Assembly: GCA_963070105.1 (NCBI GenBank) | Contig: OY718804.1 | Location: 8,229,817 to 8,293,816 of the forward strand | DNA: 64,000 bases | Direction of reading: 5' to 3' | Source: Litomosoides sigmodontis | Lineage: Eukaryota > Nematoda > Chromadorea > Rhabditida > Onchocercidae | Shown here: piece by piece, positions 1 through 16,579 of the stretch | Numbering within the stretch: position 1 is the stretch's first letter | How the letters are laid out: the number at the start of each line of letters is the position of its first letter | Position numbers and translations under genes: made by a program | Notes under the pieces: model-generated | The model's input: the letters and a program-made list of their open reading frames with translations, nothing else | Told to the model about the DNA's origin: nothing | The model's database searches: none

Positions 1-384
1 AATGTTGTTTGGGAAGTATTATTTAGTTTTATTTAACTTATACGTTAGTTGTGTTACTTCATAACTCAACATGCTCCCTACGATTGCATTTAACGCACTA
101 CAACACGTAAGATTTCAATTGCGGCATCCCATTCACTTTCCGCTTACGTCTCATCTCCCGGTATTTCGCGGCTGGAAGGAAGATGGCCGATAGAAATTTA
201 GCTTTCAGGTATACAGCTATTGAGGTATTGGCGAGGATCCTAGTCAGTTCGGTTGTTGCATGTTTGGGGTGTCTGAATGAATCAGTAGTTTTGGGTTTTT
301 TTTTCTGTAGTTGATTGTTGTTCCAATAGAATCAGTCAAATATGATGTTTTTAAAACCTGTTTCTATAAATTTCAGGAATTGAA
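1..384. other. 5' flank of the uS9m gene
   Basis: I see no supported gene upstream of the mitochondrial S9 start. An ATG at 183 opens a short reading frame, but joining it to the acceptor at 372-376 runs straight into a stop. I therefore do not treat it as a first exon. Confidence 0.5.
372..376 (+). promoter_or_regulatory. Probable SL trans-splice acceptor (TTCAG)
   Basis: A pyrimidine-rich TTTCAG lies 8 bases before the ATG at 385, and no in-frame upstream exon joins to it. In nematodes this arrangement usually marks the spliced-leader addition site. Confidence 0.5.
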
Positions 385-2473
385 ATGTTTCCTCTTGGGT
401 CGATTCGACGGGTATGTTATCTTCGATTCCTGAGAATTAACAATAGCGGGTATCGAAATTTGGTAACGGGAGAAACGAAGGTTACAACAGTTCCCAAGAC
501 AGTTCTCCCCGATGATTATACCGTTGGAAATGCTAGCGATACCGATGTACCTCGACATCGTAAGAAAGTAATAAGTCGTGCATTAGAAGCTTATCTCAGC
601 GATGTTAGAAAGCAGAATAAAATCATGGCCCGAGAAAGGGCAGAATTCGAGCTCGGAAAACGATATTTGGCTAATATGTTGGGACTGGAAGCGAGTAGCA
701 TCACCCAGGATGACATCGACAAGTAAATCTAGATGGCTATTTATATCACTAGCAAAGTACATTCAAACATTTTTTTATACAGAAGATGTGTTATTCAGGG
801 CGATCGAGTATCTCTTCCCATCTGGCTTGACAAGCAAATTGGCATTACCGGTGATGAAGCCGCCGGAGGAAATTTTACCAGTGTTCCGTCAAATTGCATT
901 TGATGATGAAGGACGGCCAAAGGATTTGCTGTTTTTTACACTTGCTCCTAAGTTTTACCGACTGCTCTCGGTTTGTTTGTTTTCTTATCTAAAAAGGTGT
1001 GATGTGAGAAGTTGCATAATGCATTCCGTTGTAGACTGTCGGCACAAAGACAGAAGTATTGTTGCGCCATCAGCAGAAACAGGAAACGCCCAGGGAGAGT
1101 GATTCGAAAACGCATAAAATGTGTGGTTTGCATCTGATTATACCAGCAGTCCTCCTGTCTGTGTCTTCTTATACAGTATTCTCACTCATAATTTTTGTTG
1201 TAGAGATTTACTGGGCACAGAATGGATCAGTCAACAAATGCTTTGTGATCAAATGAAAGAAAGAATTACGGATGAAATGGTAGTTATTTCTCGGCTTGAG
1301 ACTTGTAGAATTGAGATCTATGATTTATTTTAGGTTTCCAAAATGTTTTAGAAACAGTTGTTCAAGTTAATAAGACCAGTGAATGAGATTGGTGAAGGGA
1401 ATTGATTCAACGGAAGAAATGATTTCTTATTGAAAAATTTTCACATTGTCCATAACAAATTATGTGCATTTATTTCAGTATGCACATTTAATTGTTTCAT
1501 TCGATTATATGGTTTCGCTTCCTGGCGCATACAAGGAGCGGGACTTCATTTTCAAGTACAGAAAATCTATAGCTGCTGGAGCTAAGGATGTTATTTTTGG
1601 TACAAAAGTAAGTCTAAAATAATACAGTGAAAGCAGATGAATGATAGATATATCAAGTGGTGCACATATGAGAACAGTAACTCGGATGGGGTGAAGACTG
1701 ATTTGCTCAACAAAACTACTTTACTCTCGATAAGGACTCCGTTCTTTCTTGTTCAGGTGCCACCAGTCCAGTTAGTAGAAAGTACCGATCAACGAATGGC
1801 GAAAGTGGAAGTTCGTTTGAAAGCATCCTTTGCTGAAGTTGAAGTACGAGACAAAGGAAGCGGCGAATATACCGTAGATGGATATGGTCTGGATGTTTTC
1901 CGATCTTTACAAGCTAGGTCTGAACGTTTCATAACTCTTGTAATTTTACTTTAATTCCGATTCTGCAGAGCATTTTTGTCTGGTTTCTCTCATTTCCTTA
2001 AAAACGCTGAAATAACATGAAATTAGATTCTATCCTTTAGAGAAATATTCTTGGCACCACTGATAGTGACAGATTTACTGGGAAAGCTGGATATCACAGG
2101 TAAAATTACGGATGGTCCCGGTGGTGCTTCTGTTATACCTAGGATCATACGATATGGCGCATCCTTATGTATTGCTGCACTGTTCCCCGAACATTTCGAG
2201 AAACTTCGTCTTGGTATTATCTTTTATTATCAGTTATTGATATATCTTTGAAGCTATCTCGCGTATGCAGTTTTATTGTTAACTGATCTAATAAATTATG
2301 TTTAATTTATAGCCGGTCTACTAACGTCTGATCCAAGGAAACGTGAACGATACAAGATCAACCAAAAGGGCGCTCGAGCCAAATGGATTTGGTATCTTTT
2401 ATCCTCTTTTTTCAAACTTCCAAACCGCACGTTTTTGATAGTAGATATGTGTATTTTCGTGGTTCTGCGCTAA
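385..2473 (+). CDS. mrps-9: Mitochondrial small-subunit ribosomal protein S9 (uS9m)
   Basis: Mitoribosomal protein uS9m, whose C-terminal tail in the family reaches the decoding region of the small subunit. Exons I read: 385-722, 799 to about 978 (end uncertain), 1204-1279, 1479-1607, 1757-1917, 2041-2213 and 2313-2473. The last three encode the conserved S9 domain: LLGKLDITGKI, then GPGGASVIPRIIRYGASLCI (the G-G-x-S...R-x-G helix), then AGLLTSDPRKRERYKINQKG. The N-terminal part aligns with the long mitochondrial extension of animal MRPS9. The usual S9 ending is a basic -KR just after the A-R-x-K-W stretch. Here the frame instead reads through TTG|GTATCT into a hydrophobic tail to a stop at 2471-2473, so a further small exon may be missed. 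Family assignment is firm; both ends of the model are less so. Confidence 0.87.
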
Positions 2474-3810
2474 AACTGACTAGTTTTAGTGCAATTATTG
2501 CCTCCTTACAATGTCTTTACTTTTATTGGTCCTTTGTTCTCCTTCAAGACTTTATCGATATAATCGCCTCATCCTAAAGCAGCCCAATAACTCGAACTCT
2601 TCAGAATAACTGTCAGCTCTGCACTTCTAATTCCTGAAAACCATTTTATGTTTTGGGACTGCTATCTCTCCCCTCTGAACTTCAAGTTAATTGCAATTTT
2701 TCCGGAATGTTAACACCTACAAGTATCTGTTTTGCAATGATGGACTTTAAAAAAAACGTCGAGCTTCATTCCAAATGAAATACCATCATCAACCTTGGGA
2801 CTCTTGAAAAATGCGTCACTTTTTGTTGTGCACACGCACTCCGAAATGCTGGGGCAAAAAATCCAAAATTTCCGCACAATGTGCATTCTGCAAGTCTTGG
2901 ATATCGCTCGTATGTCTCTTGGCATATTTTAATCACACGATTCGAGAGTGATGTCTGTGAGAGTGACCACATTCTGGAAAACAGCAATTGTGGACCTAGG
3001 AAGGAAGGTGTGCTCGCTTATTAGCCGAAGTGAATTAAAACTGAAACATTCCCAATCGGTGACATGCGAGGAAATGCTCGGTAATTTTTCTGGAAAACTC
3101 GCAATGGTTGGGATGGTCCAGTGTGATGGGGAAGCGCAGATTATTCCTCTCATATCGTTCATGAAATGTCCCAGAAAAAGGTTCACGTTTAGCCAAGCGA
3201 TAAGCGATCTCGTGAGGAAATTTTCGTTTGCCTACATCGGATTGTTGTTAGTTGGATTGGTGGGGCACAGACAATTGCAGTTCATTGAAACTGATATTCA
3301 CATCACATTACTTTTCATGGTAATTTCTATTGGTTGCACTGTTTGCGAGAAATTTGCAGCACTGCAAGTTGGTTGACAAAAAAGGGCAGTGTTAGAAAAG
3401 TGCGGAAGCGCTATAAGTCATATTTTTTGCATCGCCCAGCGGATTCGTGTCTGCGTGGAAGGACAGAATTCGATATTGAAATGAATTTGTTGAATTCCTG
3501 TGCTTGCTGATTTACACTGATCTTATAAGTGTTGCAGGAAAAAGCGATGATGATCAAGTGTTCGTGTCGTGGAATGCATGGCCGCCAAAAGTAAGGATAA
3601 CTGGAACAGTCGGGATTTTCATTTTAATGGCGATGTGACGGGGGAGGGAGAGCTGGAAAACTGTTACTGAGGAAGTGGGGCAGGGAAGTGATGAAACGGA
3701 AACGTGGAAGAAAGTTATGCTTGGGATTGGGATGGAGGGTAGGGTGAGGAGGAGATGACCAAGTAAGAGGTTTGCAGCCTTTTGCAACAACGGTGAAAGC
3801 AAACATTAGG

Positions 3811-3813
<3 letters not shown>
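2474..3813. other. Intergenic DNA with one unexplained 142-codon frame
   Basis: The only notable content is an open frame from 2951 to 3376 (+), beginning MSVRVTTFWK and containing two hydrophobic stretches near its end. I recognise no domain and see no splice or spliced-leader context around it. It could be chance or a decayed gene. The rest shows nothing I can name. Confidence 0.35.

Positions 3814-3900
<87 letters not shown>
3814..3900. repeat. (GT)n microsatellite
   Basis: About 87 bp of GT dinucleotides with a single TGCG interruption near 3847. Cys-Val and Thr-His frames across it are artefacts of the repeat. Confidence 0.97.
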
Positions 3901-3902
<2 letters not shown>

Positions 3903-4623
3903 CGTTGGTGATGATGATGATGAAAGCATGTGGTTGAAGAAACATGGTAGTGCCTCTGGCCGACTGAAGAAACAAAAGGAAGAGAGCTGGCTAGTGGTGG
4001 TAGCTATCGTTCCCTTGCTGCATGGGTCGGGTGGTAAATGTGTTGTAGTAGTGGGTGATGGCCTGTGAAGGGTGTGTGCCCTGTGGTGACACCTCGTGCA
4101 AGGCACCGAAGTGTCGCTCAAGGAGCAGTCTAACACTGATTGTTCGTTCCTCTCTCTCTTCGTTCCAAGGCATCGCTATTGATTTGTTGCTGTAGTTGTT
4201 GCACACCTTCTTGAGCGAATACAGCAGCTGCAGTTTAGGTTGGACGACAACGGATCGAGCCGATCAGCAGCACACGTCTGTCTCCTCTTGCAGTTGAGTG
4301 CACGGCATCCCCACAAATCATCGCCACCTCCTTTCGTTGCAGCAACTGGAAAGGAATGGTACCTCCTGGTACCAATGCATCATGTCTGTCTTCCTACCAT
4401 TCTGCGTATGTGTCTCTGGCTGTGGACTACTTCGTTGTGACGTTGAAACGAAGGTGGGAGTGTTAGTTATTTAACGCATCCACGCGCAAACTCCCAGTGC
4501 CACTGCCACTGCTACTGCTACTGGCTGTATTTTTTGCAGAAGCTGTGCAGAATGGCAACTTTCTTTTCATGTTCGCTCTGCCTGGCTCATTTTTAGACCG
4601 ACTGGTCTCCCTGTGATGACCTG

Positions 4624-4637
4624 ACGGCTTAAGCCGT
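4624..4637. repeat. 14-bp perfect palindrome
   Basis: The sequence ACGGCTTAAGCCGT is its own reverse complement and is followed directly by a second palindrome, GTTTAAAC. No function is evident. Confidence 0.6.
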
Positions 4638-4801
4638 TTAAACGTCCCGCACCTGGCGCTCTCGTCGTCCCCTTCTTCCTTTCATCCTAATCCTCCCCTT
4701 CCTCCTCCTCTTCATTTCCTCCCTCCATTTTCACCACTCATGTCATGTACCTACCGCTCGCTTCTAAGCCTGATGGATTAGGCTTATTTTGTTAATTAAG
4801 A

Positions 4802-4841
4802 ATGTGTGCGTGTGTGTGTGCGTGTGTGTGTGTGTGTGTGT
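4802..4841. repeat. (GT)n microsatellite, interrupted
   Basis: About 40 bp of GT repeats with two CG interruptions. Confidence 0.95.
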
Positions 4842-7800
4842 TCACTGATTGTTTACATTTAGTGTCCTTCAAATGATGCGCCACATCAAAACAACGTGTG
4901 TTCGGGGACTGTGTCTGTCTGTGTAAGTGAATATAATAAATACATTATTTACTGCGAGAGGCTGCTGTTCAGCTCCACGCCTCGCTCTCCGTGTTCTGTT
5001 TATCACCCCTAGTCATTCTAGGTCGCTTGCCATGTGAAGGAAGGAAGACCTTTGCTGGGTCTCATCCGTATGTTTATGTGTGCGTGCGTGTACAATGTAA
5101 TTCACACGTATTATATTTCATTTGATGATATTATTATGACTATCATTCACGTGTTCTTTCTTCTTGCTAATAATAAAATCTGTTCATCTTGGATGGAATG
5201 GAATGCAAGGGACCGTTAATGTGGTGACGGGAAGGGGGGGGGGATGATTGCTACAGACCTTGAGCGAATAGTTATGAAGGACAAACTTACATACGGTTTT
5301 TGTGCTATGCGAAATGAGGAGTAGTGGTCTTCTCTTTCTCCTCGTCCATTATAATATGCGAAGATCATTCTGTAACTGAAGGAAGGATCATTGAAAGATC
5401 GTCAAGTGTGAATTTCATTTCATTTCCTTCAAACTACAAACAACTGCACCCTCATCATTCTGTGATATTCTGGTTCATCGCTCTTCTGTGATTGTTTCTG
5501 GAATATTTGCTGTGATGGCATGACCTATTAATCATTCATAGTAAAGTGTGCTGGACAATAATGCTCCCCTGGATGAACTCCTTCATTTTGTGCCCGTTAA
5601 ACTGAATGAATGATAAAAGAATCGGGTGAAGATCCGGCAGCAATGTTCGCCAACATTTCAATGCAATGTTGCATTGTAGTCGTGCAGTAGTAGAAATGAA
5701 CGAATTCGAGTGACTGCTAGCATCAGCAGTGAGTGAGTGAGTAAGGTTAATTGCAGCGATTGCGACATCTATCGCCTCTCGACGCTGCAGTGCTTCCTCA
5801 GTCGCCTTTGATATTTTGGAGGTTAACAGTCATTCGTTTGTTTTTGTGCGAGGCAAAAAGCTTCAGGCACTGTGCTGATATGCAGCCTTGAAATTGCACG
5901 AACATTAGTAGGATGGCGGAGTGTTTTCTTGAAGGTCATGGTTCATGCGTTGCGCCACTCTCTTTCCTGCAAGAAGGAGCGCTTCAAGCATACTTTTGTG
6001 TCCAGTGGTTACGGGTGCCTGTCAGCAACAATATTTCGTCATACAGGAAGAGGTAGATTCACCTGGCTGAAAGGAGGCAGTGGTGCATCGATGAGAATAT
6101 TTCAGAATTTCAGCAATTTAAACCTGAATTTAATTCTTGTAATAACTAAGACACTTGCATACACTGAGCATGTAATGTAATGTGATGAAGTCTTCGGTAG
6201 GCCTGTTTAGTGTTTAGTGGGAAGTATCGATTTGATTGTCTTCGATGTTAGCCTTCCGCCACTCTTTCCAATAACTAACTACGTGAAGCCACAAACAGGC
6301 GTGGCTTAACTTTAACCTTCAAGTATTCAGTGTGTTTCGATGGGAGCTTAAGACTGTTGTAGGAGAGTAATTTTTGATCCCTTCTTCACTGCGGTATTTT
6401 TCCCACTGATCAGTTAGTTTAGGATCACAGCCTACTCCTATTATCCAACTTGAATCTCGCCGCTCCGTTCTCTGGATGAGTCAGTCAAGAATTTCATGTG
6501 TGTATTGTAAATGAAATTCACATTCATCAATTAAGCTTATCATTGATAGCAAGTGATAAGGGAGGGGGTTTAAAAATTATCATATCATATGTCAGTGATT
6601 TTATTATTCGCACTTGAAAGCTTCTGAACTGTAAATGAGTTTCAAATAATTCTCCTTTCCCACTCTGCCAGACACCTCTATAACGGTTTCAGTGGAAAGA
6701 AACCTCGTCGATAACTATCATCTTTCTGCACTGAAAATGCAAAAGCAAGAACGAGTGGAAAGTTTTATTTTTTTACCTCCGAAGATGTGCTTTTACTGAT
6801 CAAAGTTCGAGGTGTTCACGGAAAGTGAAAGTCATGTGGCTTCTTCTCCTCCTCAACTTAAGTACATTTTAGCTCTTCCTGATTTGTTGCTTTGTAGCCT
6901 TTTCCGCTGCAAACTTTTCCAAATGCATTCTTCCCTACTTGACCCCACCGCTGCATTTATTTCATCTAACAACAACTTTAATCGATTATAATCTCCCACA
7001 ACTGTAATTGTTAGATTGCTAGCACGAAAGTGCTCAGGCTTGGTCTGTCAATATTAATACTAAGTAGGGAAAGAGACGAATAACAGCTGCCTATTTCAAA
7101 GTTGTGAACGAGGACAGCGATATGAATTCTTCTGAAAAGAGAAGAGAAGAGAAGATTTTGTGGTGAAGTATGAAACTGCTAGGTTGAAAAAGGACTGAAC
7201 CAATCGTTCGCTTCAACTGCTTATTGCATCTGCCACAATGAATCTTTAAATCTTTTAATGGTATCGAACTAGATGATCGCCCTTGATAAAGTAACACACT
7301 ATCGAGACCATTACGATCTATTAATTCATGATATGTATCTGTGTCATTCCTATAGTTGGTGACAGCTAGATGCTATGAAGCAATAATGCTAAAGATATTT
7401 CACTTCCATAAGGTAGCAGTGGTCGTTCTTTCTCTAAGATGGTCAGTGAATAAAAGAGGAAAAACAGGCTCTGTACAAATCGTCGTCGGTCAGTATCCGA
7501 TCGAAGTAAAAGTTATGTAATAATAAAAGTAGCAATAACGAGTCATTCTGTCTTGGGGAGAGGGAGCGCATGTAGGAAAAAGGGATAAATGACCGTAATA
7601 ACCGATGTTGTGCCAGCCGGGCACCGACGTAGATCTTGTTCAATTCCGTACTACCCTGTACCATAGCATACCATACTCCCTTTTTCTGTCATACCATAGT
7701 AGCGGCAATCAACAAAACAGGAAATTACTAGCGTCTTGCAGAGCTCATCATGTACAACGAGTATGAAGAAAACAGGACTATCCGAAAATCACACTTCCCT

Positions 7801-8037
7801 TTCCTTCCTCCGTAACTTTGACTCTGTTCTGAAGCTCGACGTGTCCTTGGGCGGCGGTTCGTTAATGTGCTTTGCTTGGCCTTCGTTTACGTATGTATTT
7901 TCATATGTTATTTTTACCTGCGATATTACAAGCCGTTTAGAGATCTCGAAAAGAAGAAAGAGAACTCAGTGTCACCTGGTGTGTGTCTCATCTAAGGTGC
8001 ATCAGTTCAGGAGTTATTGGTGGTGCAGACGAGCAAC

Positions 8038-10904
<2,867 letters not shown>

Positions 10905-12749
10905 GCCCTCGAAAAGGGTTGTGTAGGCCTGCCTGGTCAGGCATCATTCTTAAATTAATCCACCAATACAACTAACCATCCTATGTTCCTTCTGTACTTA
11001 ACCCACTCTAGCAGTCACTTGTTCTAGTTATTTTTGACTGGCTCTTTTCTTATTCTTATTAGTCTCTTTCCTTCCTCTTGTCCAAATATGTAAATTTTGT
11101 ATGATGCATGCATATGTGCTTGAGCTTAATATCCAAATGATGACGACCTATTTGCCACCTGTGTTATTAATCATTCCTCCACTACTTTTGAAATTGTACG
11201 AGAGCAATATTACACGACAGTTTAGTTGACATCGGTGCTCAATAGACCTGTTGTTATGCTGCACTATTCCACAATCTTTTCAGGAATTTCACCCTCTCAG
11301 GTATTTATAATTGCTTCAAAATTAATTAGCTAATTGTGGAATTGACATGTCCAGCGTTTGCACAACACCAGAACTCCATTACTTATCATCTAAAAAAGGA
11401 TTACCTAAATGTTAAACTGACATCATCATTTGATGAAGCACCCCCCACACACACTGCCATCTGATAGAGCCGAGTACCAGATGCACTGCTATCACCCAAT
11501 AAAACAGTATTGCGTACGCTTGCATATTTAATTATGGTAATTAATAACGTCATACTTGTATTATAGGAGGCACTTTGTACTCATTTAGAACACTTTCTCC
11601 TTACGAGCGGTAACACTCAGTAGGATTGAACAATGTTCATCTTAAAATTTTAAAGCAAAACATCTGAGCTTTATAATCAACAAACAATACTTCCAGACGG
11701 GACAAGGGATGAATCATTGAGGAAATACTCGCTCGTAAGGGCATATGAAGTAGTGTTAGTTGGCATAGTATCATTTATTATTTGTTGTACGTCTTTGAAA
11801 TGATATTTGGAAAGTTCGCTTCCCTAGTACCAACCTCATCTGGAATTATGCAGTCCTTCTATCTGCCCATGTATGTATCCTTGTGCATTTCTCATTTCCG
11901 CTTTTTGCATTAACCACAATTTGTTTCATATAGATTTGTGAACACATAATGATCGATCACTTTTGCCTTGTTCCGGGTAATATCTGTGCAGCTGACTTTG
12001 TCTAGTAATTTGGCATCCTTCTAAATTACGGTTCAGGAGTGCGCGATTTCAATTATCAAAAAATGATGAGTCAGCAAATTGGGGTATACATGAACTTTCT
12101 CCATCCACCTTCATAACTAGAAATAGTACATATCAATTGTAAAGGATGTTTCATGAGATTTCCGTAGATCCTCTTGCAATTAATGTTGAAGGATGGATCC
12201 ATAAAACATATAATGAACCCTAGAGAATAGAAGTCGGAAGCAGTGAACCTGTGTAGCTCCGCTTCTGTGATGTGTCTTTTTGGAACCACAGGAGATGTGA
12301 TTCTCCTGCTTGCTCACTTGTGAAATACTTATGAGCTGGAATTCAATCGTCATACGAATTCTACAGGTTGACTTCTCTGAACTACCTTCATTTCACAGTT
12401 GTTCGTGTTAGCCCAGTTCGTTTATTATTTCGAACGAATTATTGGACTGTTTTTCAAATTAAACTGCTTTTGAAAATAATCCAAACAAGCGATGCTCCTG
12501 TCCCTCGTCAAATAGCGGAAATCTGTGAATGACTATGTCCATCATGCTTTCGTGTAAAAGGACGCTTTATCAGCTCAAACATGCTTCAGATACATACTTC
12601 AAGATTCCAAAATAGAAAATTCTGCCACGTGTTAAGCCCCCAATAATTTGTTCCCTAATTTTGAACGCCACCGGTGAACGGATCTAGATCATAATAAAAA
12701 CAGAAATTACAATCAATCACAACCGAGGAGACAGCTTTCTTTGGGTGTT
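10905..12749. other. Intergenic region between MEIOC-like and FIP1 genes
   Basis: These genes converge here. I see 3'-UTR-like AT-rich sequence and no open frame worth calling. It contains an 11-bp inverted repeat (11599-11609 and 11730-11740). Confidence 0.5.
11599..11740. repeat. Short inverted repeat, 11-bp arms
   Basis: CCTTACGAGCG at 11599-11609 recurs as its exact reverse complement at 11730-11740, about 120 bp apart. Too short to call a transposable element; it may be chance. Confidence 0.5.
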
Positions 12750-15700
12750 CTATGTTGATGTGTCCTCCTTCGTCTTTGATTTCTTCTCTTTTTCTCGTTT
12801 GTCTGGACTATCATCATCACTCCTGTGGCGTCTGGAATGGATATCATCATATAATAGAAAGCAGGACATTCCAAGAATATCAGAATCTAAAAATTACATG
12901 AAAACTGAAATCACTCAGACAGCTAAGGTACATATCCATGTATGTTATGCGATTTCGATTTTCATGTAATCTTGTCATATGAAGCGGTAAACATGCACAA
13001 TTCCGTTATCGTAGATGAACCGTGGCGCATTACATTACTAATGTCTCCGCTACAGAAATAATTTTCTCTCTCGTTTCCATCCTGTTTAAATCTTAAGATA
13101 AGCAAAACAAAACTACCTTCTCTTCCTATCTCTCTCCTTGCCTTTATCCTTGTCTCGGTCATTTTTATCCGAATCTTCCTTTTTTCTTTCACTTCCTTCC
13201 CTTTTATCGTCATCTTTCTCCTCAGCAAGCTCGTCTTTTGTCCGATTCCCCGGCTCATCTTTCTTACTTCTCCGCTTCTCCTTATCTTTGTTATCCCGGT
13301 CTTCTTTCCTTCGCGAACTACGTGAACCTAATACAAAACGTCGGTAATGTTTTGAATTCAAAATAATCCGATTCAAGGAGTCAACGATCAGCATCACAAA
13401 CTTCAGAAAGATATATCACTTTACCTTAAATGTGCAGCACAAACTAACAACTAATGAATACACAATGCATACACATGAATACACAATAGTACTAATTTAC
13501 TGCGTATAGATGAAAGTCGCTAAAATCAATCTGTGAGTTATTCTGCAAATATTACTGTCTGCAAGAAATACAAATCAAATTCGTCTACTGCACCAAAGCT
13601 CGGAGAAAGGAAAAGTAAGTAAAACTAACTTTCATGGGGAGAACCGCTCCGTGAACGATGACGTCTCGATCGTGATTCTCTGTCACGGTCCTTTTCTCTA
13701 TACCTTTCTGAGTCCCGATCTCTATCTCGATCGTCACGATGTCGTCTCGAAGACCTATCAACAATTAAATTACCATTTTAAAAATCGAGTATATATATTT
13801 AATAATATATATATTATTGTTTGGAAGCCCATGGGGAAACAGTTGAAAAAAGAATGCAATGATAGACTATACCTTGGGGTGTAAGACCTCGATCGCCTCC
13901 GATATCTCCGTCGACTGCTGCTATAATCATCTTCTCCACTGTAAAAGACCAGCAACATAATTTTCGTTTTTAGAGAAGTTCATAATACTTTGGAAATGAA
14001 GAACGATGGACAATGAAAAGATATTACAACTTAGTTCGGTAGATTTGTTCCCAAATTCGCTAAAAACATGAAAACAAGTATACCTGTCAGCGGAATCACG
14101 ATCTCTTTCTCGTTCGCGACGATCACGATCAGATCGGTCTTTATCGTCATCTTTGAGTTCCCGACGCTCCAAACCAGGAGGTGGAAAAGTTGGCCTAGAC
14201 ATTAGTGGAGGAGGCCGTGAAAGTGGAGCTGTTGGAGCACCTGAAATGTACTTTACATCTAATAATACTTACACAATTTTAACTTGAATTAAAGTTACTA
14301 CCACATAAACTTACCGAATCGTGGTGGCGGGAAGTTCAGTGGTGGTTGTGAGAAGTTAGGTGGAGGTACGCTGAAACCAGGAGGAGGTACATTCGTATTT
14401 GGTAAACCAAGTCTTACTGATGGCGGTGCGCCAATTCCTGGTGGTGGCAGCATCGGATTGAATCTGAATTGGCATGCTAGACTGTGGAAATTGTTGCTTT
14501 ACAGCAACACAATTTTGAATTGTGATGCTTCAATTTTGATGCCTTAGAAAAAAATGAACTGTCTGAGAGGAGCCATATAAAACAAATACCCGGGTGGTGG
14601 TATGGAAGTATCAACTGTAGGTATATGTCGAGTATTCATGTCGTTAAAACTTGGTGGTGGTGTAGAAGAACCAGGTGGGGCTGGTTCATCTACTCCTGGT
14701 GGACCATCACTAGGGACCGGTAAACTTGGAAGAGCAGAGACGGTCGGTATCGACACGTTACTGAAAATACATCTAAAATAAGCTCAAGGCAAGTAATTAC
14801 GATATGAAAAGAAAAGCGTGTGCATCATAATAAAAAAGTTACATTTAACAAAAAGTTGGAACTAATAAACTAACCTTTTGTTAGCAGCATTTGTGATATC
14901 AATAACCGGTGGTGGTTTCGAGAAATCTGGTGGAGCTTTCGTAAAATCTGGAGTCCCCGATGTAGCTGTTGTTAAGGATGGAACAGAACTATCTGGAGCC
15001 AGAGGTACCACAACTCCATCACTACTGCCATCTAATACACTAACTGCCTGAAAAAAATAACAAGCAATACATATCCCATCTACATACTCTTTATAAAAAT
15101 ACAGAGATTTGTCGGCAGCATTCGTCCTAGAAAACAATAATGAAATAGATATAACAGATAATAACCGTAGATAATAACCATGTATTTGTTAAAAAAAAAT
15201 TAGGATGCGACTGAGCAAGACAAATGTACATCACTTCTTCCTTGTTAGCTGCACGGATGATTTACTCTTTTTGAATGACTTACAGAAACAGATAAAGATG
15301 TGCCGGACGTCCCACCAGAGCCAACTGTTCGCGGGGCTGCTCCAGTTAACACAGTGCGAATTATGGGCTGTTGATTCTAAATAAGAAAGATTAAAATGCC
15401 TTTAACAGACTTTAATATTTCTGATTCAGTTTATCCTCCCTTAAATATATATTACCTCTAATTTGAAACTGCTAAGATCCATCGATGATTTCTCTTGTCC
15501 AAGAATTGGGATTGTCTGTAGCTGTCGGCCACCTGAACCAAAACGAAAATAATAAGTCCAAAAACATAGCATACTATACAACAGCTCATCTAAACTATTT
15601 ATCAAATTTCTTAATACTTACAAAGAAGAACATCGCAAAACCATTAAGAAATGAAATTGAAAAAACGAATTCCCAAAAAAATTAACTCCACAGTACTTCA

Positions 15701-16579
15701 TAATTTAGTTGTCGGTAAGGTTTAGCACACAATGATCAAAGTTACCTGTTAACGTAGTACTTTGTGAAATGGGAGTAGCAAGCGTAATGCTCGAGAAAAG
15801 GGCTTTGTTAATGGATGATTGCGTACTATATTCAGACCTCAGCTTTCTCTGTCTCTCGCAATACATATTCCATGTTTCTGTAATCTGCCTTTGTATAAAG
15901 CTATATTTTTACATTAAAATATGAAAATATTTCTCAAGTACAAACCTTCACAGAATCCATAATTGAAATAATCCGTAATATCGGCACCAGGTTTTCGCCA
16001 AGGCCTCTCTTCCATCTGCGCTAGATCCAAATCATATATCGGTTCTCCATTAATTGTTGGAGTTCCATCTATATCAAGCTTACCAACGGTACTTCCGGCT
16101 GCTTTCTAAATTTATCAGGCTTTAGCACAGTATCCATATAAAAAGTAACATTATTATAGGACCAATTTAAGTATCGCTCATTTACCTTCCAACCCTTTTA
16201 AAATAAATAAAGACTTACCGCAGCAGAAAATGGAACATTTTGCTTTATTTGTCCAATAGTGACAACCACTTCTTCGTCATCACTATCATCATCGTCACCC
16301 AATAATTCATCGCGTACATCCTTAACCCTTTTCTTTATTCATTACGGAAAAAACAAATATTAATTCTAAAAGATCCCATTAAGAAAATAATTCAAGTACG
16401 CTCAGAAAGAAAACCTGGGAAAACGTAGCTGTCGTATCAGGTTTGACGATATGTACACCATTGCCGTTAATAGTCACATCTATTTCGCTGTCTCCTCCCT
16501 CCTGGCTATCTTCTTCATCGTGTGGAGGCAAAGGCTCTTCATAATGCTCTTCCGACTCTAAAAGCGTCCCCTCAGACAT
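12750..16579 (-). CDS. fipp-1: FIP1, pre-mRNA 3'-end processing factor
   Basis: Subunit of the cleavage and polyadenylation specificity factor. FIP1 binds U-rich RNA and bridges to poly(A) polymerase. Fourteen exons from 16415-16579 back to 12750-12831 give 624 codons; the first codes MSEGTLLESEEHYEE. In order: an acidic N-terminus (GDDDDSDDEE); the diagnostic Fip1 motif at about residues 120-145 (RPWRKPGADITDYFNYGF, then ETWNMYCERQRKLR); a long proline-rich middle with PPPG/PPP clusters; and a C-terminal Arg/Asp/Glu/Ser-rich tail (RERERDRDS, RSRSYTPR). That mixed-charge tail is typical of animal FIP1L1 and absent in yeast. The exon at 16219-16332 needs a weak ATAAAG acceptor. First of four co-directional minus-strand genes when read left to right; downstream of VPS36 on its strand. 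Confidence 0.93.

Larger units (their letters stand above)
3901..8037. other. Long region without a supported gene
   Basis: About 4.1 kb with stop-rich frames on both strands. It is somewhat richer in G+C and low-complexity tracts (GATGAT, GT, CTCC runs) than the neighbouring introns. Upstream exons or the promoter of the MEIOC-like gene could lie here. An ATG at 7750 follows a CTTGCAG acceptor, but its short frame does not join in phase to the MEIOC exon at 8011/8038. Confidence 0.45.

Noticed and set aside
3624..4136. 170-codon His/Thr-rich minus frame
   Set aside because: Created by the (GT)n tract at 3814-3900 and low-complexity flanks. No domain, start context or splice structure.
11599..11740. 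11-bp inverted repeat as transposon ends
   Set aside because: Arms are short, the interior is unremarkable and no flanking target duplication is visible.
12071..12289. Minus frame vaguely like a transposase remnant
   Set aside because: No catalytic motif, terminal repeats or target-site duplication seen.
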